NCBI GenBank assembly: GCA_963556255.1
Contig: OY744608.1
Coordinates: forward strand, 26,332,420 to 26,396,419
Length of the DNA: 64,000 bases
Direction of reading: 5' to 3'
Source: Allolobophora icterica
Lineage: Eukaryota; Annelida; Clitellata; Crassiclitellata; Lumbricidae
Translations under genes and position numbers: made by a program
Shown here: positions 13,201 through 24,359 of the stretch, piece by piece
Numbering within the stretch: the stretch's first letter is position 1
Layout of the letters: each line of letters begins with the position of its first letter
Notes under the pieces: generated by a model
Told to the model about the DNA's origin: nothing
Database searches by the model: none
What the model saw: the letters and a program-made list of their open reading frames with translations, nothing else

Positions 13201-15678
13201 ACAATAAAACCCAGCTGATATAACAAATCTTGGTCTAAAAAATATTTAGCTTACGCACCCAAGGACCTGGTGAATCTTATAAGAGAAAATGCTTTCTAGT
13301 ACCCCAACTGCACCCCTGCACAGATACGAAAAATAATAAGTTGCATAAATGTCTTTGATATGGAAATGTATGTATACATGTACTATGCAATGTAATTAAA
13401 GCGTTATATAGCCCTACATCGAGGAAACTGTCTTATCAGCATCCACAGAAGATATTTTAACAACAAGCAGTATTTAGCTAAAGCACAATGTTTAATACAG
13501 TATTTGCACAATATCTGAGTTCTATAAACGATCCAAAGAGTTAACATTAAGTATGAAAGTAACAAGATCTTGGTTGATTTTCAAGTGCAAGTTTATCCAC
13601 GCGAGATTCACTGTCCAAAAGTTAGGGAGTAACCGATAAGCACTTTTCTTCCGATAACCGATACCGATAATTTAGCACATTTTATTGGTGATTCCGATAC
13701 CGATACCGATAATCGCAAATATTTGTTGAGCTTGTGAGTGAAGTTATCACAATATGATGGTTATGTTAAAATATATATATTATATACAGATATATTAAAA
13801 ATTTGTGGCATTTCGTTATGTATTTTGCGATAGCCTTGCTGAAGTTGCAGAAAATTTCGGTCCATGAAAAACTACATCAGCAAACTTATTTCTGAAAATG
13901 TATCAATTTAGAATTTTAGATTAATTTTAAGCACATTTCAAGGAAGCGCACCCATTTCATTAGCTTTCTCAGGAAGCGCACCCCCTTAAAAATTACGATT
14001 TTTCGAACTTTTTATCGGTGATTGAATTATCGGATTTTCCGATAATGGAATTTGAAGTAGTTATCGGTGCTTATCGGTTTCCGAGCCAATAACCGGTTAC
14101 TCCCTACCAAAAGTACTCACATTCTGGTGAACTGTCAGACGATAATTCGTTCAAACATGAACTAAAGCCTTCAGCACTGCCTTGCAGTTTCAGTGTCATT
14201 ACAAGTCAACTTCTTAACAAAGCCTGGTAAGACAAACTGGCCACGGCATTCATGCACGGCTTTAACTGAACCTTCACTGCTGAAGGTTCAGCTTAAAAGG
14301 CTTGGAATTTGTTCAAACATAACACAATGCTCTTGTCAACAGGTCAAATAAAAATGTGATAAAAAGTACTGTGCACTAAATTTAGGGTATAAACCAGTTG
14401 TGAGGAAACAGATTTTTCTAACAAAACAACACACTATTTTCAAAATAGCTCTAGCTGAACGACAAAGTGCATAAAAGTAGTCGGCAACAACTTTTATTCG
14501 GTAAAAGTCCATCCATTACCCATCACAGTTTAAACCCGCTCACAGTTTAAACTATTTCTGTACATAGCTGATAGGCCTACAACATTGTCAAGATAAGCCT
14601 GATCACATATATGTAAAACACGAGATATTCAACTTTGGAGTTTTGACTTTGGAGTTTGACTTGTGAGGGATGAAGCTTTGGTATAGTGTCATTCCTAAAG
14701 AACAATACCACATAAACCCAACTAATTACCTGCTGGGATCATGGGCGTCTGCAGGAATTTTTCTGCGGAGGATTTCTGGGAGGGAAAATTTTCTGCGGGG
14801 AAAATTTCCTACGGGGGCAAAATATTTGTAGGGAAAGCAAATGACTTTTTTGCATAGAATAGCTGACTTACCTCAATAATTAAGTGTTTTTTAGCATTGA
14901 AAATCGTGTTGGGACTATTGGAATAATCATAAATCAAAAGATTTTTTTTTATATTTTCAAACTCCAGAGGGCAAATGCCCCCCTCCGGACACCCATGGCT
15001 AGGGTGAAGTTCAAGAGTTCAAGAGTACAGCATCAAACTGTGTCTAATAATAGATATGTAGCTATGATGTACCTTGATACTACATGTCAAGTGATCCTTG
15101 TCAAGGTGTGCATGTGTGGGATCTCAGTTAAGAGTTCTAAGTCAAAGTCCTGTTTCAGAAGCACCTTACCAGGCACTAATATGCCCTATGCCAGAGTAAT
15201 GTCCTCTTCAAATTTCACAGCACACCAAAATACACATGTAAAGCAGTGGGCTGGTAATAGATAAGGTGTTATCCATTAGAAGGTCCGGAAAGGGTGTACA
15301 TCCAAACATGGACAAATCCTGTTAAGATGGAAGGGCATCTGATCAGCATCTAAATTTTGTACATGTACAGTTATTTCAGTGCAACCTGTGGGTTCAACAC
15401 TAATTGTCTATTCTGCTTTAGATCTAATTAGAGTGGTTTCCCAGGATGCAGCAGTATCAAAGTACCCCACCCCATAGTATAGTCAGCCCTGCAAGATTAA
15501 CAAGGTAACCTAATTTAGGCCTTAGTACTCTGCTGCAGAAGAAGATCTCTGTAAAGGGGATGGGGGAGGGTAAGCCAAATATGGACAAATGCTGATAAAT
15601 GGAAGGGAAGAGTCCAAAAAATTAGGTCATTTTGCAGCTGGAGGATCCACACAAAGCACCATGACTGTGCTACCCTGG

Positions 15679-15777
<99 letters not shown>

Positions 15778-15794
15778 CCACCACCACCACCACC

Positions 15795-15828
<34 letters not shown>

Positions 15829-18800
15829 TCATCTAACCAACACAGCTTGCTCCAACAGACACAACAATATCTACTCCATCAACTTCACTGCAGCATTTTT
15901 TATTTGGTTATGCACACAGTCCTCCGGAATGACAAAGTAAGGGACGAAATCGCACACAAACGGCCAGCAAGAAGCAGGGAGTCTGGAAGACTACAGTGAA
16001 GCACTGCAAAAAAACAACACATGAATACAGATCATCAGCTGCTGGTGACTCACTCATTAAAGATCAACGGAATTTTACACAGGCAGCCAACAGATACGAA
16101 GGAAGCTAAACCGGAGATGTATTGTCTGTGCTAATAATTTAAAGAACATTCTGCTCGTTATATTTATGGTTATACTTAATTTATTGTTAGTTTTATTTAA
16201 TGTTACCAAGTTTTAGTAGTTTGCATTTTAGTTTTTTTTAAATTACATCATAAACTACTACTAGGTGCGCTTTTGGATGTCCCCCAATGACTTTGGCAGT
16301 TCTTGTCCCCAATGACTTCACATTAAGGGGTCCACCACACTGAATCATGTCTTTCAACAGAAAACAACATAAGCACTTAAATCAAGACAAATTATCTATC
16401 TCAAAACCTGCTGAACTTAGACACATTTCACATGTGAGCTCCTGAGATTCCAAGAAAACAGGATAACATCACAATCTAACAAGATCACTCAGATACTCAA
16501 GTGTGTTTGTGCATGTGTGTGTGTGTATGTGTGTGACAATGTTCCCCCCAAACACTGACATAAGGATGAATGGATGCCGAGATCAAACAGTAAGAGAGAA
16601 TTGCTGACTCCAACCTTTCCATGGAAATACCCAACTAAAGGTCATGATTCGAAGAAACATCAACAACTCTGACACATAATAATTACTGGACCTCAGAGTA
16701 AAAATGACTACATTGTATTTGTCCGGCAACAAGTGCAATTTTGAAAAAGACCTTGACCTACTTCATCCCTGGTTTTTATCTTACAGCTATACAACAGATG
16801 TTTACAGCTTTAATTAGACTTTACGAGTACTAGTTCAAGGTTTTCAGCCAGTACTACAGTAGGCATGCATCCAGCCATCCTCCATGATCTACCACGTAGC
16901 ACAAGCATCCATAACAGACACTTAATCAACAGATGAGTGTTATATATGCCAGTACAGGCCTATTCCGCAGGCTGCCTAACTGGCTGTTCAAGCAACAGAG
17001 GCATGAAATGTCCATTATGCCCTATCAGTGACTAAGAGGCCAACGAACTTCGGAGCCCAGCCCCAAAGGCCTTCAGCTAAGTAGGTTAACATATTCATTT
17101 CTAGCAGCAACATTACTTTGACATGTTTATGCATGAGCCTATAATAGCCATGCCTTTGCTCTCCTAAACAAGTACACTGCCACTGGTGGTGCCAGTCCCG
17201 AGCACTGATAAAGGAGAAGGTTGACCTTATTATGCTCTTGTTATGTATTTGTATTTTGCATTGTATTCCACCACTGAACGTCCGTGCCTTAGTGCCATGC
17301 AGTGCCAGTCCCAAGTCCGGATGAAGGAGGAGAGCAATGCTAATAATCTTTGTTTTTATCATACAGTGTTGTTAAACTGAAACTACTACTTAAACATCTT
17401 CATTATGACACAGTGGGTTGTACCCGTACAGTGTACACACGGGCTGCATCAACTCTAACTCTCTTTGGCCATATCTGCCCCTACCAACGTTCTCCTAATT
17501 GGACATCATCTGTAGAGACTAAACAGCAACTACTGCTCTCTCACATACAAAAGCAAACTTCCTTTGTCAAGGCAAAAATAGATTTCTTAGGAAACAGTTA
17601 AATGTTTCATCCAATCTGAGCACTCTGGCAAAGGAAAGGAACTATGCCACTCATGTAGCTAAAGACAAGTTTAATAATGGCTTATGTAGCACCAAAACTT
17701 CTAACATTTGCCAGTTTTCACTTCACACCACAATTAGCAATGATTTTGAACAACAGCTGTTAAAAGAGAAACAATACTCTTTCTAACATGCTAACAGATG
17801 AATGGCTGAATAGTTGAATCACTAAAACATTTGTAAAAATATTCAAGCCAGAAGATTAAATACTACAGAGTAATATGTCATAGTACCAGTGGCTGTATTA
17901 CAATTTACCCCAGGTTGTTATAGTGCCCCATGATCAAATGCTTGAAAAAAGAACTGCATCAATTTGAAACACTCTACCAAACATGTAAGATGCAATATAT
18001 ACAGCTTTGCATATCATATGGCTGAATGCCAGTCCTAACTAATAATTGTACTTGAATAAAAATATATAATGAGTTTAATTAACTCTGCATCATAATTCAT
18101 ATACTCAGCACAGTAAGACTAAGAAACACATGCCAACTGACTTCAGATAAATTGTTATATGTTCTCTTGTGTGAGGGGCTGGGTTGGTGTCCTTGGAATC
18201 TTAGCAGAGGTGTACTGAATAATATTTCACTTTTCAGATGAAAACAAAATAATGAGTAATTTTTTAAACTGAATTCATACAATTTTGAATACGAGTATTA
18301 ACATAGCATGTTTACGAACTTCTTATAGGTTCTATATAAATATTCAGATACAATTATACACACATTTAAAAAAAACTCCAACTATAGCTTTCATATATCC
18401 TGTTGAATTACAAAATAAAACTTCACAGCCAAATGTCCATATTCAGTTTGACATGTTACCTATGGGCAATTTGTTTTCTTCACCACTTCATAAAGGGTTG
18501 GCTGTTTAAAATTGCAATGGTAATTGATGGATCACTTTCACACATTCTGGATTTTGAACAGGCCTCTTTCCAAATTTTTAATACTTCTGGATCTTCTGGA
18601 TTAAATCTTAAAGCTTAATCAGATGTTTTAAGAATCAGGAATATTTTACATACCACTAGTCCCAACCGCCGCCACCCGCCATCGCCATTTTTAAGCCCTC
18701 TAGTTGAAACCAGTCGCTAAACTACCAACTGCTGTTGATTTCACTTACTTAATACTTTGCTTATTGTTTTAATCACGGTTTTTGGTTTTCTATTTGACAA

Positions 18801-21800
18801 AGACATCAGCAGCCGGACTGGAATATCACTTGCTTATAAGGTATGAGTCACCGTGCAACGGGTTAACAGTGTAACAATCAGTCGATATCAGATCACCAGT
18901 TCTAAACTTGCAACCTATCTGTTACATTGCATGACATCACACAATCAATCATTTTCATCGAAATGGCATCTGTTTTACAGGCAAAAGTTGCACTGAAAAT
19001 ATGCTGGTTTCAACATTTGTGGCCAGCAGTTTAACTGCACAGAACAGTGCAGATGAATCCATGAAAATTTATAAAAAAAATTAAAATAATGGAAAATAGG
19101 TGGTCATTTGTAAAATAATGGAAAATAGGTGGTCATTTGTAAAATAATGGAAAATAGGTGGTCATTTGTGCTCCTGAGAAAAATCGGGCGTTTGGGACCA
19201 TTTAGTGGATTAAGTCTTTAAGTCAGTCACTAACTATTAAGTCAGTCAGTAATTCCTTAGCGACTGACTTTGGGTCTAACGTCAGTGTCACGGCTGAAGA
19301 AGCTGTCATTTGGTGATGTAATTAATTAACTCTCACCAGATGACTCAGTGAAACTCGTCATTTAAAAAATGCTTTCAGTGGATGACCCTACCGTTTGCAT
19401 GGTCTATGGTCTACTTATCAGAAAAGCAGATGGTGGCATGATGCATAAATTCACCTTTTAGTCATCTGCCCTCAGCCAATAATCAATAACAATCATAACG
19501 TAAAGGTGAACGCATTGTTCAGAGGCACCTGACTCATATAGTCAGATAAACATCACGTCAACAGACTAATAATTTTGCAGTATTTACAAAAACATTGCCC
19601 ATCATCATCAGCAGCATCAGCATCACTGTCACTCTTCTTTTACCTGACATAGGTCAGTGCATGTACTGTACAGCATCTGTGACTAGCTCTTACAGATGCA
19701 CTATACAATACAATACAATACAACTGCATTTTGATAATGTCTTCCATACAAAGCTCAGACATGCACATTGAAGCCAGGCAGCCATTAAGAGTCATAGGTA
19801 GACTGGAAGAGGTAGGCTTTCGGTTTAGAGTGAAATACAGTCTTGGTAAGAGAGTTGCGGACATGAGGTTAGAGGTAGACAGTTTCAGATGGAGGGACTG
19901 GCAAAGTCTGTGAATGAATGCCAGCCAATGACAAGACGTGTACCAGGAACAACATACTTTCCAGTAGATGCTGATCGAAGAGAGAAGCGACCTTTAACAG
20001 AATTGCAAGGTGTGACCATGGACGATAAGTAGGATGGCAGATGATCTGCAATTGCTAAGTACATGTGGAGTGCCAGCTTGAAGAGGACAGGCTCAGAAAC
20101 AGGAAGCCAGTGTACAGAACAAAGAGCAGACCTGTGTGGTATGGTCTCGGTACTAGAATCTAAGACTAGGGCTGTACCGATTAATCGGCCGTACTCATAA
20201 TCGGGCCGATTATTAGAACAATCGGTACTGGCAAAAATAATCGGTGCCGATTAAAAAAATATTACAATACCACCTACACTGCGGCCAGCGAAAATGCTGA
20301 AATAAATAAATATAAATTTGTTTTTGCACAATAATCTTTACAAAAAGAAAAATTAGCGTGCAAATAAATATGTTTTGTTTCTTCTTATTGATTTATATTT
20401 AGCACTGCGAGCACAAGCAGCAAAACATGTGCTTGCCTTGCAATAGTAGATTTATGTTTTGGAACCGAACATTTTGATTAAACAAATAATGAAATAATCA
20501 GTCTCATAATCGGTATCGGCTATTTTAATTATCGGCTGTACACGGCATCGGCATAATCGGCAAAAAGTGATATCGGTACAGCTCTATCCAAGATGCAGTC
20601 TTGCATCCTGATGAAATATTCTGGTTAGAGGAAGCAGTGTACATTCAGGGTACCATAGAATATAGAGTTGCAGTAGTCAAGTCGCGTCAGAATAAGGCAG
20701 TATAACAGTGATTTCAGTGATGCTGAATCCAAAGTAGAGCAAAGCTGTTGGATTCTTCTGAGGTGAAACAAACAAGCCCAAGAAATGGCGGCTGTTTTAT
20801 GGAAAGTGCTGAGTCAGAGATGACTCCAAGAACAGTAGATGATGGAGACAGCAGAGAGGAAGAAGTAGAGAGCAAGAGTTCAGCACACCGTAGGAGCTTA
20901 GAGTAGTGGTCAAATCAGATGAGCTCGGATTTTCCACGGTTAAGTTTGAGGTGCATGGACAGATTCCATAGCATGATGTCATCGATGCAGGCACGAAGTC
21001 TCTTTATATAGCATCTGCAACCTCATTTAGTTGCAGATGTACATAGAGTTGGGTATCATCAGCACAGACGCGGATTTCTATGCCATGACAAGAGGCAATG
21101 GCTGCCAGTGCAGAGGTATAGATGATGAACAGCAGGGGCCCTAGGACAGAGGCCCTGTGGGACACCAAAACGCACAGCAGCGATGAATGGTATGAGGAAT
21201 TTGATGTGAACACATTGAGTGCAATTAGAGAGGTAGGACACAAACCAATTGAGGATAGTACCAGATATGCCAAAGGACTGTTGCAAGACTTCAAGTAGGA
21301 TAGTGATCTAAGCAGTCAACAGCAGCAGAGAAATCTAGAGTATTAAGGTGGTAACATATCCCTTGTCGGCAGTAAGGCAGTGGCGGATTTAGCTATAGGC
21401 CCGGGGGGGCGGTTCGCCCCCCCGCGCCCCTCTTGGTTGTATCACGGCGCCCCTCCAGGCCAGACCAGCCTGTTATGGTGGACTGCCAGAACGGCGAGAT
21501 TTAACTAAAGCCATGTCCATAGTGATAGGCGTAATTTTTGCCATGGACTTGGTTATCGTACCCCACTTTCTTAACCCCAATAAACAATGCCCTTCACTAT
21601 TCAGGCGGCTAGGTCTACTTTCAACTGTGCTTCCCAAGTATTGCCTCATCTGTCTATCTTTGCATATGTAGTAGGGAGAGGTCGAGAGACAGACAACATA
21701 GGCAGGACATGGAAGATTGGCATGACCCTTAAGTGACCCTTACTCTCCATGTAAGCAAATTGTCTCAGGATGTAGGCTAAGTTCCAAAGTACAACAGAGT

Positions 21801-24327
21801 CCTACTGTCCCTACACATACCGCACGCATCCAGTCATCCTCAACATGAGTCATATGATACTCTTCCCCAAATCGCCAGCATCAGACAGGGTTTAACATAT
21901 CCATCATTAAACTAGAACACGTTCAGGCGGTTATGGACTCCCAAGAGTTTGTAGTAGGCCTATATCAAATTTCTAGTGCAGTCAGCATCTAAACCTAAAT
22001 CGCTTTGGATATTAACAAATTGCAATTCTCTACAAGTCGCTTTCGTATTAGCGATCCGCGTATTGGATTAAACTATGAAACGAAGACAATTTGGTATTTA
22101 TAAAATCAATTCACGTTCCTGAAATAAATAACATTAGATTTAAATTGTGATAAATTGGATAGAATTATAAATTTTATCCTGATGGTTGACTTTAAACTAC
22201 TATACACAACTGTTATAACTGTTATAAATAACTGTTATAATTAACTGTTATAATAAAAACCCGCAGAAAACTGAGTACGTGGAGCGACTATAGTCGTAAA
22301 ATTATGAAGCGAGCTAGTCTTGAAGCAAATGCCAAACAATGCTTGAAGCTTACAACAGGCGCATAGAATGCCATAGACAGACTCCACAGCATGAGTCATC
22401 GATGTAGGCACTAAGTTTCTTTGTAGCGTCTGCAGCCTCATTTAGTCGCAGATTTAAATTTTACATTTGCTTGCAAAATATCAGATTTCAAATAATCAAA
22501 CTGTAATGTCTAATTTAACAAGGCAGGAACGATGCCAAGTGCAAAAGAACAGAAGAAGAAGAAGAAGAAGAAGAAGAAGAAGAAGAAGAAGAAGAAGAAG
22601 AAGAAGAAGAAGAAGAAGAAGAAGAAGAAGAAGAAGAAGAGGAAGAGGAAGAGGAAGAGGAAGAGGAAGAGGAAGAGGAAGAGGAAGAGGAAGAGGAAGA
22701 GGAAGAGGAAGAGGAAGAGGAAGAGGAAGAGGAAGAGGAAGAGGAAGAGGAAGAGGAAGAGGAAGAGGAAGAGGAAGAGGAAGGGGAAGGGGAAGAGGAA
22801 GAGGAGGAAGGGGAAGGGGAAGGGGAAGAAGAAGAACCATGGCAGCCATGGGTATGAAGTGTTAGCGACTTCATTTTCTTAGCCTCGGCATATGAAGGTG
22901 GGTCCTCTCCCTCACCGTCTCAACTTCCTACTGACAGTGTACATAGGATAGGAAATATTTCGTCACTTTGAAACAGTTTTATATAGGGTAGTATATACTA
23001 GTGGTCTACTACACAAGGCATTATCTCAAATAATACATGTAGGCCTACTTCATTTAAAGTAGATTAATTACCAATTTACCATAGAACGCGCGCCCCTAAG
23101 AAGAAACCCTTGCCCCCTCACGCAAGAAATCCTGGATCCGCCACTGCAGTAAGGACAAGGTCGTTATAGGCTTTCAGGATGGCGGTTTCCGTGGAGTGTA
23201 ATTGCCTCAATCCCGATTGAAGAGGCAGAAGCAGGTTGTTTGCAGAGGTAAGAGTGCAGCTGAGTGTGGACTACTCTCTCTATCATCTTAGATAGGAAGG
23301 AGACATTAGAGATAGACCTACAGTTAGGACAGAGAGTGGGATCAAAACCACTCTTCCTGAGACGAAGACGAATAACTGCCCTCTTCTGTGAGTTAGGAAA
23401 TATGCCAGTAGAAGGATAAAGGTTGATCAGGAAAGCTAGGATAATGGCAAAGAAGTGAGGTTGATATTTTAGAAGCCATGTACGGTAGGCATTGAAGCAT
23501 TAACATGCAATGCAACAGCTAAATATGAACTCTAGGAACTTCTAGGTACTTCACAAACCTATATTTCAGAACTGGCTCAGCTGCCCAGTTCACCATAACA
23601 GTTATAAAAGAATAAACTGCTTGAGAAGTTATTTATCTGGTAGAATTAAGTCTCCATTTAATACACAACAACTGTCAGATCTATGATCATCTGTTCCCTC
23701 TCCCATTCACTGTAGAATATTACAAATATAATAAACAATACCGTAGTTGAGATCATTTTATAAGCAAAACCTTGCTTATAAAGACCCATTTCCATAATTT
23801 CTTAATTACTTACTTGCACAAAGTGGCTCTTAGCTAGCCCCTCTTTGATTAGGCCCGGCCAGGGCCCATAGCTGCAAGCCCATAATTACACTACTGCTTG
23901 CACATATTTCCAGAGCTTTGCTTTAACATAACGTAATATAAAAAAAGTGTTACATGGTTCAGAAGACGTGTAATCTGTGTTAGAACCACTGCATTAACCT
24001 GGAACGCCTAGCTTCCTCTTACAAGCTGTGGTAGAGTCCAAACCATCATCCAAGCCATTCCAAAAGTCCACAACTCTTACACTGAAGAATTTCTGCTCGA
24101 ATGCTTTCGACATGCTTTGCACAAAGGATGATCATAGCATCAATAGTAATTTCAATAATCGATTGCCCTAAATGTACATACATGATACCAGCAAAAGGCC
24201 TACCTCCTGGAGTAGTGGAAAAGAGAGTTCCACCCGGAGTTGAACTCAGATCCGAAGGCAGCTGACCGAAATCATTGACTTGGACGCGTTTGATCTGAAT
24301 GTGCTTAGGGCAACTACTCGCAGACAT
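10171..24327 (-). CDS. EIF4EBP: eIF4E-binding protein (4E-BP), complete, three exons
   Basis: Translation repressor: known 4E-BPs, when hypophosphorylated, bind eIF4E and block eIF4G; TORC1 phosphorylation releases them. Exons on the - strand are 24327-24204, 12495-12313 and 10211-10171, giving 115 residues, the usual 4E-BP length. Seen: [14 protein letters not shown] with T30-P and T39-P (equivalent to human T37/T46), the eIF4E-binding motif Y47-D-R-A-F-L52-M53, S58-P and S63-P (equivalent to S65/T70), and a C-terminal TOS motif F111-D-M-D-L just before the stop. All junctions are GT/AG with consistent phase (1, 1). No RAIP motif is visible. The start at 24327 gives MSASS, the family N-terminus; an in-frame ATG at 24360 would add 11 unconserved residues. 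Intron 1 is 11.7 kb and full of mobile elements. Head to head with the THAP gene. Confidence 0.96.
10840..11640 (-). mobile_element. RTE-like LINE fragment (C-terminal RT region), in 4E-BP intron 2
   Basis: The - strand reads, with stops and frameshifts, [39 protein letters not shown] and a tail with CTGCCTTTACC/CTTAGGCAGGT. These match the C-terminal end of RTE/jockey-like reverse transcriptases (W-T-x-LEAFE, IGH-x-LR). A related fragment is at 48955-49165. It is split by a hAT insertion at 11186-11361. Confidence 0.7.
11186..11361. mobile_element. 176-bp hAT-type MITE with perfect 8-bp target duplication
   Basis: The ends are CAGGGCCGCATTAAGG and its near reverse complement CCTTAATGCGGGCCTG. 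Both flanks are TCCCCACA (11178-11185 and 11362-11369). The CAG..CTG ends and 8-bp duplication are hAT hallmarks. Inserted into the LINE fragment. No coding capacity. Confidence 0.92.
11707..12144. mobile_element. 438-bp inverted-repeat element
   Basis: The left end GTGACGCCAGGGCTCAAAAC and the right end are reverse complements over about 26 bp with one mismatch. AAAT flanks both sides (11703-11706, 12145-12148), a possible 4-bp target duplication. The interior is AT-rich and non-coding. The superfamily is not clear; a hAT with its duplication lost is possible. Confidence 0.75.
12313..12495 (-). CDS. EIF4EBP: 4E-BP exon 2 (eIF4E-binding exon)
   Basis: The acceptor is TTTAG|GT. It begins [20 protein letters not shown], the canonical YxxxxL-phi helix and following SP sites, then KIPGVTCP and a lysine-rich linker. 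It ends LSA plus one base at donor GTGAGA. Confidence 0.97.
12779..12887. repeat. 109-bp direct repeat, copy 1
   Basis: Near-identical (one difference seen) to 17412-17520, in the same orientation. The unit has no obvious terminal repeats and is not low-complexity. The sequence beyond each boundary differs. Confidence 0.9.
13623..14106. mobile_element. 484-bp hAT-type MITE with perfect 8-bp target duplication
   Basis: The ends TAGGGAGTAACCGATAAG and ...CCGGTTACTCCCTA are inverted. The flanks are both CCAAAAGT (13615-13622, 14107-14114). Subterminal ACCGATA/TATCGG words are repeated in both halves, as in other hAT MITEs. No ORF. Confidence 0.93.
14740..14997. mobile_element. Short hAT-like element
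   Basis: It starts CATGGGCGTCTGCAGG and ends CCGGACACCCATG. The 8-bp flanks GCTGGGAT and GCTAGGGT match at 6 of 8 positions. The interior has repeated GGGGAAAATTT and is non-coding. Confidence 0.6.
15460..15835 (+). mobile_element. LINE-like 3' fragment ending in a (TCA)n tract
   Basis: The segment at 15466-15660 matches 36735-36905 in order: ACCCCACCCC, GCAAGAT, GGCCTTA, GTAAAG..GGATGGG, TATGGACAAATGC. It runs directly into a 159-bp (TCA)n/(CCA)n microsatellite at 15677-15835, as expected of a LINE family with a simple-repeat tail. The long Ser/Pro and Met/Val ORFs here are only translations of this tract. Confidence 0.6.
17412..17520. repeat. 109-bp direct repeat, copy 2
   Basis: Same unit as 12779-12887; the difference is CTAATT for CAAATT near the right end. 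Both copies lie in 4E-BP intron 1. Confidence 0.9.
19082..19168. repeat. 29-bp tandem repeat, three exact units
   Basis: Three identical head-to-tail copies of a unit beginning TAAAATAATGGAAAATAGG, at 19082, 19111 and 19140. Absence of divergence implies a recent expansion. Confidence 0.95.
20167..20586. mobile_element. 420-bp hAT-type MITE nested in the LINE
   Basis: The ends TAGGGCTGTACCGAT and ATCGGTACAGCTCTA are inverted with one mismatch. The 8-bp flanks TCTAAGAC (20159-20166) and TCCAAGAT (20587-20594) match at 6 of 8. Subterminal ATCGG words are repeated, and there is no ORF. This is an old insertion compared with the hAT at 21378. Confidence 0.85.
22369..22453 (-). mobile_element. 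LINE fragment carried inside the hAT element
   Basis: This matches the host LINE at about 20950-21035 in the same orientation: CCATAGACAGACTCC/CCACAGCATGA, TCATCGATG.AGGCAC.AAG, CTGCA.CCTCATTTAGT. It is clearly diverged from the host copy, so it is not a local duplication of it. Confidence 0.85.
22551..22836. repeat. Polypurine microsatellite (GAA)n/(GGAAGA)n, 286 nt
   Basis: One strand is purine only: (AGA)n, then (GGAAGA)n, then GGGGAA variants. The block order suggests a mutated unit that expanded after the first. Confidence 0.97.
24204..24327 (-). CDS. EIF4EBP: 4E-BP exon 1
   Basis: Encodes residues 1-41 plus the first base of G42: [14 protein letters not shown], then the priming phosphosites in [13 protein letters not shown]. 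The donor is G|GTAGGCC. Reading past the donor gives sequence unlike 4E-BP, which confirms the splice. Confidence 0.95.
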
Positions 24328-24359
24328 CTTTCGCCAAAGCTTGCGTCCTTGCACTGACA

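Larger units (their letters stand above)
21378..23146. mobile_element. 1.77-kb non-autonomous hAT element with perfect 8-bp target duplication, nested in the LINE
   Basis: It starts CAGTGGCGGATTTAGC and ends GGATCCGCCACTG; the flanks are CAGTAAGG at 21370-21377 and 23147-23154. Inside are a GGGGGGGCG/CGCCCCCCC hairpin near the left end, a fragment of the same LINE family (22369-22453), and a 286-nt pure polypurine tract (22551-22836). No transposase. The Arg-, Lys-, Leu- and Ser-rich ORFs here are translations of the purine tract. Confidence 0.95.
19690..23490 (-). mobile_element. CR1/L2-like LINE, degenerate, split by two insertions
   Basis: Read on the - strand from about 23490: [52 protein letters not shown], a frameshifted [34 protein letters not shown] and [14 protein letters not shown]. 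These are the ordered motifs of a CR1/L2-group reverse transcriptase. The catalytic YADD is CADD here, and several frameshifts and stops are present, so it is dead. It is cut by the hAT at 21378-23146, and reading across that insertion restores the LINE frame; a MITE at 20167-20586 also interrupts it. A TTGTA-type simple tail at about 19706-19722 marks the 3' end. Confidence 0.88.
12496..24203. other. EIF4EBP: 4E-BP intron 1
   Basis: An 11.7-kb intron holding most of the repeats listed between 12779 and 23490. Apart from these, 15836-17400 and 17521-19080 are AT-rich with no recognised gene. A pair of GCCAGTCCC(G/A)AG words at about 17195 and 17303 looks like further LINE debris. Confidence 0.85.

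Noticed and set aside
15515..15999. Long poly-Met, poly-Val and poly-Ser/Pro ORFs
   Set aside because: Translations of a (TCA)n/(CCA)n microsatellite on both strands.
22467..22882. Arg-, Lys-, Leu- and Ser-rich ORFs over 110 codons on both strands
   Set aside because: All are frames of one polypurine repeat; no start context or non-repeat domain.
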